Below are positions 59,665 through 64,000 of a stretch of 64,000 bases of DNA, one piece after another; the first letter of the stretch is position 1; the number at the start of each line of letters is the position of its first letter. Both the position numbers and the translations under genes were made by a program. Under the pieces are notes generated by a model. It saw only the letters and a program-made list of their open reading frames with translations. It made no database searches and was not told the origin of the DNA. Source of the stretch: Cryobacterium tepidiphilum (GTDB taxonomy: Bacteria > Actinomycetota > Actinomycetes > Actinomycetales > Microbacteriaceae); NCBI RefSeq assembly GCF_003716325.1, contig NZ_RDSR01000002.1, forward strand, positions 151,218 to 215,217. Reading direction: 5' to 3'.

Positions 59665-60954
59665 ATGTTCGATATTCGTAAGCGACGCTGGATCGCCGCC
59701 GCGGCGATCACGGCGGTAGGAGCTCTCGCGCTCAGCGGCTGCTCCGGGGGATCCGGTGCCGGTGCTGAGAAGACCTTCGACCCCAACGAGAAGATCACGC
59801 TGAACCTCACCTGGTGGGGCAACGACGACCGCGCGGCGAAGTACGGCGAGATGGTCGACGCGTTCGAGGACAAGTACCCGAACATCACTGTGGATACGTC
59901 GTTCATGGACTACCCGGCCTACTGGGAGAAGCGAAAGACGGAGGCCGCCGGCGGCGGGCTTCCCGATGTCATGCAGTTCGACTGGACGTACGTCTCCGAG
60001 TTCGGCCAGAACGGCCTGCTCGCACCGCTCGACGACTTCTACGGTGACGAGATCGACGTGTCGTCGATCGACGAGAATGTGCTGAGCGCCGGCGAGGTCG
60101 ACGGCAAGCACGTCGCCATCCCTGTGGGCACCAACAGCTGGGCCCTGTTCCAGAACGACCGTCTGCTCGGCGAGCTCGGTGTCGATGCGTACCCCGGCGG
60201 TGGCACCTGGGACGACTACAACGCCTACCTCGCCGAGGTCAAGAAGGCCGGGGACGGCAAGGTCTGGGGCGGCACCGATTACACCGGCCGCATCCAGTTC
60301 TTCGAACTCTGGCTGCGCCAGCAGGGCAAGAGCCTGTTCGACGAAGACAACAAGCCGGCGTTCACCAAGGACGACCTCGCCGAGTTCCTCAACATGGGCG
60401 AAAAGATCCGCTCTGAGGGCCTCGTCGTTCCGCAGAAAAAGGTCGAGGAAGTCAAGCCCAAGTCGGGCTTCGGCTCCCTGCTGGCGACCAGCGAAGCCAG
60501 CTGGGACAACTTCGGCGCCGGCTACATGGCAGACTCGGGCGAGAAGTCGCTGAGCCTGGTCGCGCCCCCCGCGCTGCCCGGTGCCGAGAAGGACCTCTAC
60601 CTGAAGCCAGCCATGCTGATCGCGATCGGCGCGAAGACCAAGCACCCCGAGGCCGCTGCCATGCTGACGGACTTCCTCACCACGACCGAGAAGAGCGGTG
60701 AAGTCTTCGGAGCCAGCCGCGGTATCCCGGTGACGAAGGCGGCCAGTGCAACGCTCCAGGGTGCTGACGCCGACGTCGTCAAGTACGAAGAATCCATCGC
60801 CGGCCGCATCGGCCCGGCACCGGTCCCGCCCGTGGGCTACGGCTCGCTGGAACAGAAGTTCCTCGATCTCGGGAACAGCATCGGTCTCGGTGCCATCTCT
60901 GTCGACGATTTTGTCGACCAGTTCTTCAACGAGATGGACGTGATCCTCAACTAG
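59665..60954 (+). CDS. Sugar ABC transporter substrate-binding lipoprotein (CUT1)
   Basis: 429 residues with a lipoprotein signal and lipobox LSGC (Cys26). The mature part is a family 1 solute-binding protein: NLTWWGNDDRAAKYGEMVDAF, PVGTNSWALFQNDRLLGELG and FLTTTEKSGEVFGASRGIPVTK are typical of oligosaccharide binders. GGGAGGAC precedes the ATG. The 58-bp leader carries the LacI-type operator. Sugar specificity is not visible, but the linked genes suggest a plant cell wall oligosaccharide. Confidence 0.92.
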   Translation: MFDIRKRRWIAAAAITAVGALALSGCSGGSGAGAEKTFDPNEKITLNLTWWGNDDRAAKYGEMVDAFEDKYPNITVDTSFMDYPAYWEKRKTEAAGGGLPDVMQFDWTYVSEFGQNGLLAPLDDFYGDEIDVSSIDENVLSAGEVDGKHVAIPVGTNSWALFQNDRLLGELGVDAYPGGGTWDDYNAYLAEVKKAGDGKVWGGTDYTGRIQFFELWLRQQGKSLFDEDNKPAFTKDDLAEFLNMGEKIRSEGLVVPQKKVEEVKPKSGFGSLLATSEASWDNFGAGYMADSGEKSLSLVAPPALPGAEKDLYLKPAMLIAIGAKTKHPEAAAMLTDFLTTTEKSGEVFGASRGIPVTKAASATLQGADADVVKYEESIAGRIGPAPVPPVGYGSLEQKFLDLGNSIGLGAISVDDFVDQFFNEMDVILN

Positions 60955-61001
60955 CGAGGACTCGAACAGGCACATCGGCACCAAACGATAGGGATTTCAC
61001 C

Positions 61002-62009
61002 ATGGTCATCGGCTCAATAACGTCACGTGACGTGGCGAAGTCCCCGGCCTCGGCCCCTCGCCCGGTGAGCGACGCTCGCCGGGCGGGGGAACCCGCCCCT
61101 GACCGCAACACGCAGAGAAAGCGGCTGAGCCGCCGTGAGGCGTTCGCCGGGTACGGCTTCCTCCTCCCCTGGATGCTCGGCTTCTTCGGTCTCACGGCCA
61201 TCCCGATGGTCTACTCGCTCTACCTGGCGTTCACGGACTACAACCTGTTCACGGCGCCCGAGTGGATCGGCATTGACAACTTCACCCGGATGCTTCGCGA
61301 TCAGACGCTGCACCAGTCGATCCAGATCACTCTCACCTACGTGCTGGTCGGAACGCCGATCAAGCTGGCCGCCGCGCTCGGTGTGGCGCTGCTTCTCAAC
61401 TTCCGCGACAAGGGTTCAGGTTTCTTCCGCTCCGCGTTCTACGCTCCGAGCCTGATCGGCGCGAGTGTGGCGATCGCCATCGTCTGGCGGGCCCTCTTCC
61501 GCGAGAGCGGTGCCGTCGATGACGGCCTCAGCTTCCTCGGAATCCACCTGGGCAGCTGGATCGCCAACCCCAGCCTCGTTCTGCCCATGATGATCATCCT
61601 CGGCGTCTGGCAGTTCGGCGCCCCGATGGTCATCTTCCTGGCCGGCCTCAAGCAGGTTCCGACCGAACTCTACGAGGCGGCATCGATGGACGGAGCGGGC
61701 ACCTGGCGCCGGTTCGTCAACGTGACGATCCCCATGCTCTCGCCGGTGATCTTCTTCAACCTGCTGCTCGAGATCGTGCACGCCTTCCAGATCTTCGGGT
61801 CGGCCTACATCATCTCGAACGGCACCGGCGGCCCCGCCGGAATGACCAATTTCTACACCGTGTACCTCTACAAGCGCGGCTTCTCCGATTTGCAGATGGG
61901 CTACGCTGCGGCGATGGCGTGGCTTCTCGTCGTGGTCGTCGGAGTGATCGCGTTCATCTTGTTCAAGTCCCAGAAGTCTTGGGTGCACTACGGAGGGGAC
62001 AACCGATGA
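61002..62009 (+). CDS. Sugar ABC transporter permease, MalF type
   Basis: 335 residues with six membrane segments. The EAA-loop is ELYEAASMDGAGTWRRFVNVTIPMLSP. A long charged N-terminal cytoplasmic part precedes the first helix (YGFLLPWMLGFFGLTAIPMVYSLYLAF). It pairs with the MalG-type permease encoded next, with a 4-bp overlap. Confidence 0.93.
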   Translation: MVIGSITSRDVAKSPASAPRPVSDARRAGEPAPDRNTQRKRLSRREAFAGYGFLLPWMLGFFGLTAIPMVYSLYLAFTDYNLFTAPEWIGIDNFTRMLRDQTLHQSIQITLTYVLVGTPIKLAAALGVALLLNFRDKGSGFFRSAFYAPSLIGASVAIAIVWRALFRESGAVDDGLSFLGIHLGSWIANPSLVLPMMIILGVWQFGAPMVIFLAGLKQVPTELYEAASMDGAGTWRRFVNVTIPMLSPVIFFNLLLEIVHAFQIFGSAYIISNGTGGPAGMTNFYTVYLYKRGFSDLQMGYAAAMAWLLVVVVGVIAFILFKSQKSWVHYGGDNR

Positions 62010-62941
62010 CCACCACAACGACCGGCACCGGTATGGCCGTCCCGCCTCCGATGACGGGACCCGTCACGTCGCAGCGCAGGCACCCGGAAGGACGCCGTCG
62101 GGTCAAGCGCGGTACCGTCGTCACGGCGATCTGGTTCGTCGCCCTGACGGCTATGACCCTCCTCGTGCTGTACCCGCTCGTGTGGGTGCTGTTGGCCTCC
62201 TTCAAGCCGAGCTCCGAGTTCGGCCTGAGCTACGGGATGCTCGCCGAGAACCCCACGATCGACAACTATGTCAAGGTGCTTGAGGGCATCGGGGGCGTGC
62301 CGCTGTGGCGGTTCCTGGTGAACTCCTTGTTCGTGGCCGTCATGTCGGTGATCGGCATCACCCTCTCCTCCTCAATGGCCGCCTACGCCTTCGCGCGGAT
62401 CAAGTTCAAGGCGAGCGGGTTGTTCTTCTCGCTCATGATCGGCACGCTGCTGCTGCCGGTGCACGTGGTGCTCATTCCGCAGTACATCATCTACAACAAG
62501 CTCGGGCTGATCGACACCTACGTTCCGCTGCTCCTCGGCAAGTTCCTCGCTGCGGAAGCGTTCTTCGTGTTCCTGATGGTGCAGTTCATCAAGGGACTGC
62601 CACGTGACATGGATGAGGCGGCGAAGATCGACGGTGCCGGGCATCCGCGGGTGTTCTTCTCGATCACCCTGCCGCTGATCAAGCCGGCGCTTGTGACCTC
62701 GTCGATCTTCGCGTTCATCTGGAGCTGGAACGACTTCCTGGCCCCGCTGCTGTACCTGAGCTCGCCGACGAACTACACGCTGCCCATGGCGCTTCGTCTC
62801 TACAACGACCAGAGCTCCGTGTCAGACTACGGGGCGACTGTGGCGGTCTCGATGGTCGCGCTGCTTCCCGTGCTGATCTTCTTCCTCATCTTCCAGCGCT
62901 TCCTGATCCAGGGTGTCGCCACGCAGGGGTTGAAGGGCTGA
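62006..62941 (+). CDS. Sugar ABC transporter permease, MalG type
   Basis: 311 residues with six membrane segments. The EAA-loop is DMDEAAKIDGAGHPRVFFSITLPLIKPAL, followed by FIWSWNDFLAPLLYL, typical of MalG proteins. ATG 62006 lies in the 4-bp overlap with the previous stop. No ATPase gene follows, so a shared ATPase (MsiK type) encoded elsewhere must be used. Confidence 0.93.
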   Translation: MTTTTTGTGMAVPPPMTGPVTSQRRHPEGRRRVKRGTVVTAIWFVALTAMTLLVLYPLVWVLLASFKPSSEFGLSYGMLAENPTIDNYVKVLEGIGGVPLWRFLVNSLFVAVMSVIGITLSSSMAAYAFARIKFKASGLFFSLMIGTLLLPVHVVLIPQYIIYNKLGLIDTYVPLLLGKFLAAEAFFVFLMVQFIKGLPRDMDEAAKIDGAGHPRVFFSITLPLIKPALVTSSIFAFIWSWNDFLAPLLYLSSPTNYTLPMALRLYNDQSSVSDYGATVAVSMVALLPVLIFFLIFQRFLIQGVATQGLKG

Positions 62942-62943
62942 GC

Positions 62944-63585
62944 ATGGCATTGAGGCGCGGGCGGGGGCCCCGGGAGGCCGCGGAGCTGCTCACCGACGAG
63001 CCGGCACCGCGCTGGCCCGGTGCCCGGCGGCCCTTCGCGCTCTTCGGCGAGGTGTTGCTCGTCGGGATCCTGGTCACCGTGCTGGCATTGCCGTTGGTGA
63101 CGCTTCCGGTGGCGCTCGCCGCGGGCATCCGTCATCTGGCCCGTTTCATCGCCGGCGATGCCTCGCCGATGGCGGCGTTCTGGGCGGATGTCAGGAGCGG
63201 CATCGTCGGAAGCCTGGGCGTGGGAATCGGCTTCTGGCTGCTCGTGGGCATGCTCGCGGTCGACGGTGTGCTCGCCCAATCCGGTCTGCTGCCGGGGGGC
63301 TCCGTGGTCGGTGTCATCGTGATCGTGCTGCTTGTCGTGTTGCCCGTCATCCTCACTCGTGCCGCGGCGGAGTGGGAACCCGGCTCCGGCTGGGCTCTGG
63401 CTCTCCGTGCCGGTCTGCGTGCGGCGACGGATGATCTCCGCGGCACGCTGTACCTCGTGGCCGCTGTCGGCTTGCTGGTTGTCCTCACCTGGCAGCTCAT
63501 TCCGCTGGTCATCCCCGGCTTCGGCTGCCTCGTCTTCGCCGCCACCGCTGTGCGCCTGCGCCGTCTCGCACAGCTTGAGGCCTGA
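62944..63585 (+). CDS. DUF624 (YesL-like) membrane protein
   Basis: 213 residues with about five hydrophobic segments: FGEVLLVGILVTVLALPLVTLPVALAAGIRHL and others. The family is often found beside CUT1 sugar importers (YesL in Bacillus pectin genes). Its role is unknown; an accessory membrane part of the importer is possible. It begins 2 bp after the MalG-type gene and ends the operon. Confidence 0.8.
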   Translation: MALRRGRGPREAAELLTDEPAPRWPGARRPFALFGEVLLVGILVTVLALPLVTLPVALAAGIRHLARFIAGDASPMAAFWADVRSGIVGSLGVGIGFWLLVGMLAVDGVLAQSGLLPGGSVVGVIVIVLLVVLPVILTRAAAEWEPGSGWALALRAGLRAATDDLRGTLYLVAAVGLLVVLTWQLIPLVIPGFGCLVFAATAVRLRRLAQLEA

Positions 63586-63625
63586 CCGCTTTTCGCGAGG
63601 CCCTTCTCGTTCAGCGCGTCTCACG

Positions 63626-63691
63626 CGAAACCTCTCGCGCCCCTGCCCGAAACCTCTCGCGCCCCTGCCCGAAACCTCTCGCGCCCTTGCC
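63626..63691. repeat. Three 22-bp tandem repeats
   Basis: Units begin CGAAACCTCTCGCGC at 63626, 63648 and 63670, with a single T for C in the last. They lie in the gap between the DUF624 gene and the 3' end of an HNH gene on the other strand. No spacers are present, so this is not a CRISPR array. Confidence 0.85.
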
Positions 63692-63763
63692 TCCGCGCCC
63701 CCGGGCCTCCGCCCCGCGCCTCCGCGCCTTGCTCCAGCCTTCTCGCACTGGTGAAGCCGCTGT

Positions 63764-64000
63764 TTACGCGGTTTGTTCTCCGGCCCGGCGACCACCGGAC
63801 AGTGTGATGGGGTTGCCGGGCTTCAGGGTGGTGTTGCTTTTCATGCGGATGGGTGTCTGTTGCGGGTCGATCGCTTTGGGGGGGATGAGCCAGTACTGGT
63901 TGTTGCCTCTCCGTTCGATGCGCCAGCCCTGGTTGTGGAGTCGGAGGTGGTCGCGTTTGCAGAGGAGGATGCCGTCTTTGATGTCGGTGCGTCCGCCGTG
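63764..64000 (-). CDS. HNH endonuclease (DUF222 type), 3' part only
   Basis: The last 78 codons of a gene running off the right edge, ending TAA at 63764. The protein reads HGGRTDIKDGILLCKRDHLRLHNQGW, which is the second half of an HNH site (LLCxxDHxxxH), followed by the common tail W-x-I-E-R-x-G-x-x-Y-W. Another DUF222/HNH gene is complete at 44446-45843, with a different tail. The N-terminal part is not visible, so a DUF222 domain is inferred from family habit. Confidence 0.85.
   Translation of the reverse strand, partial: HGGRTDIKDGILLCKRDHLRLHNQGWRIERRGNNQYWLIPPKAIDPQQTPIRMKSNTTLKPGNPITLSGGRRAGEQTA

Noticed and set aside
63626..63691. 22-bp direct repeats as a possible CRISPR array
   Set aside because: The units are contiguous with no spacers, the repeats are not palindromic, and no cas gene is present.
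1..64000. Search for tRNA, rRNA, riboswitches, insertion sequences, prophage and attachment sites
   Set aside because: Nothing with adequate support was seen by eye. Small RNAs or diverged elements could be missed without covariance searches.

Overview
The window is high-GC, gene-dense DNA from an actinobacterium, most probably of the family Microbacteriaceae. Supporting signs are strong GC third-position bias, many GTG starts in 4-bp GTGA/ATGA overlaps, DUF222/HNH endonuclease genes of the 13E12 repeat family, an OleB-OleC fusion, and probable leaderless starts. No rRNA, tRNA, CRISPR array, phage or insertion sequence was recognised. The content is catabolic: importers, sugar and organic acid enzymes, and their regulators.

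Region 1 (1-18979) holds two divergent carboxylic acid blocks. On the minus strand are a class II aldolase (cut by the window edge), a four-carbon acid sugar kinase, an Asp/Glu racemase-like protein, an RraA-like aldolase and a GntR regulator. On the plus strand is a 15-kb run: a three-gene ABC importer (lipoprotein, fused double permease, ATPase), an isocitrate/isopropylmalate dehydrogenase family enzyme, an Ldh2-type dehydrogenase, an ABM protein, aconitase, an MFS carrier, a CitA/DcuS-like two-component pair, then PrpD and PrpC. PrpB is absent. A structured hairpin closes the block.

Region 2 (19032-27699) carries a CGNR regulator with a divergent EamA transporter, then a uronate (pectin) module. 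The minus-strand genes are eda, kduD and a zinc dehydrogenase. The plus-strand genes are a TRAP transporter, kduI and an IclR regulator. A perfect dyad lies in the divergent promoter. A second copy of the structured hairpin ends the region.

Region 3 (27779-45843) holds a LysR regulator divergent from putA; oleA-oleBC-oleD for long-chain olefins; a glycerol facilitator; Lrp with a DDAH-family enzyme and ornithine aminotransferase; a conserved unknown protein; lldD with its GntR regulator and a perfect operator; and a complete DUF222/HNH gene with a probable leaderless promoter.

Region 4 (45859-64000) is a sugar locus. The minus strand carries rhaM, rhaI, an esterase, rhaEW, rhaB, an arabinofuranosidase, an FAH protein and a hydroxyacid dehydrogenase. 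The plus strand carries a PmoA-family protein, a cupin protein, a Gfo/Idh/MocA dehydrogenase, a GH43-like protein, a CUT1 ABC importer without ATPase, and a DUF624 membrane protein. Three promoters here share one layout, with a LacI-type operator at the predicted +1, yet no LacI gene is present. The window ends in the 3' part of a second HNH gene.

Taken together (inference), the cell uses plant cell wall material: unsaturated uronates, rhamnose, arabinose and derived acids. L-lactate made by RhaEW could be consumed by LldD.
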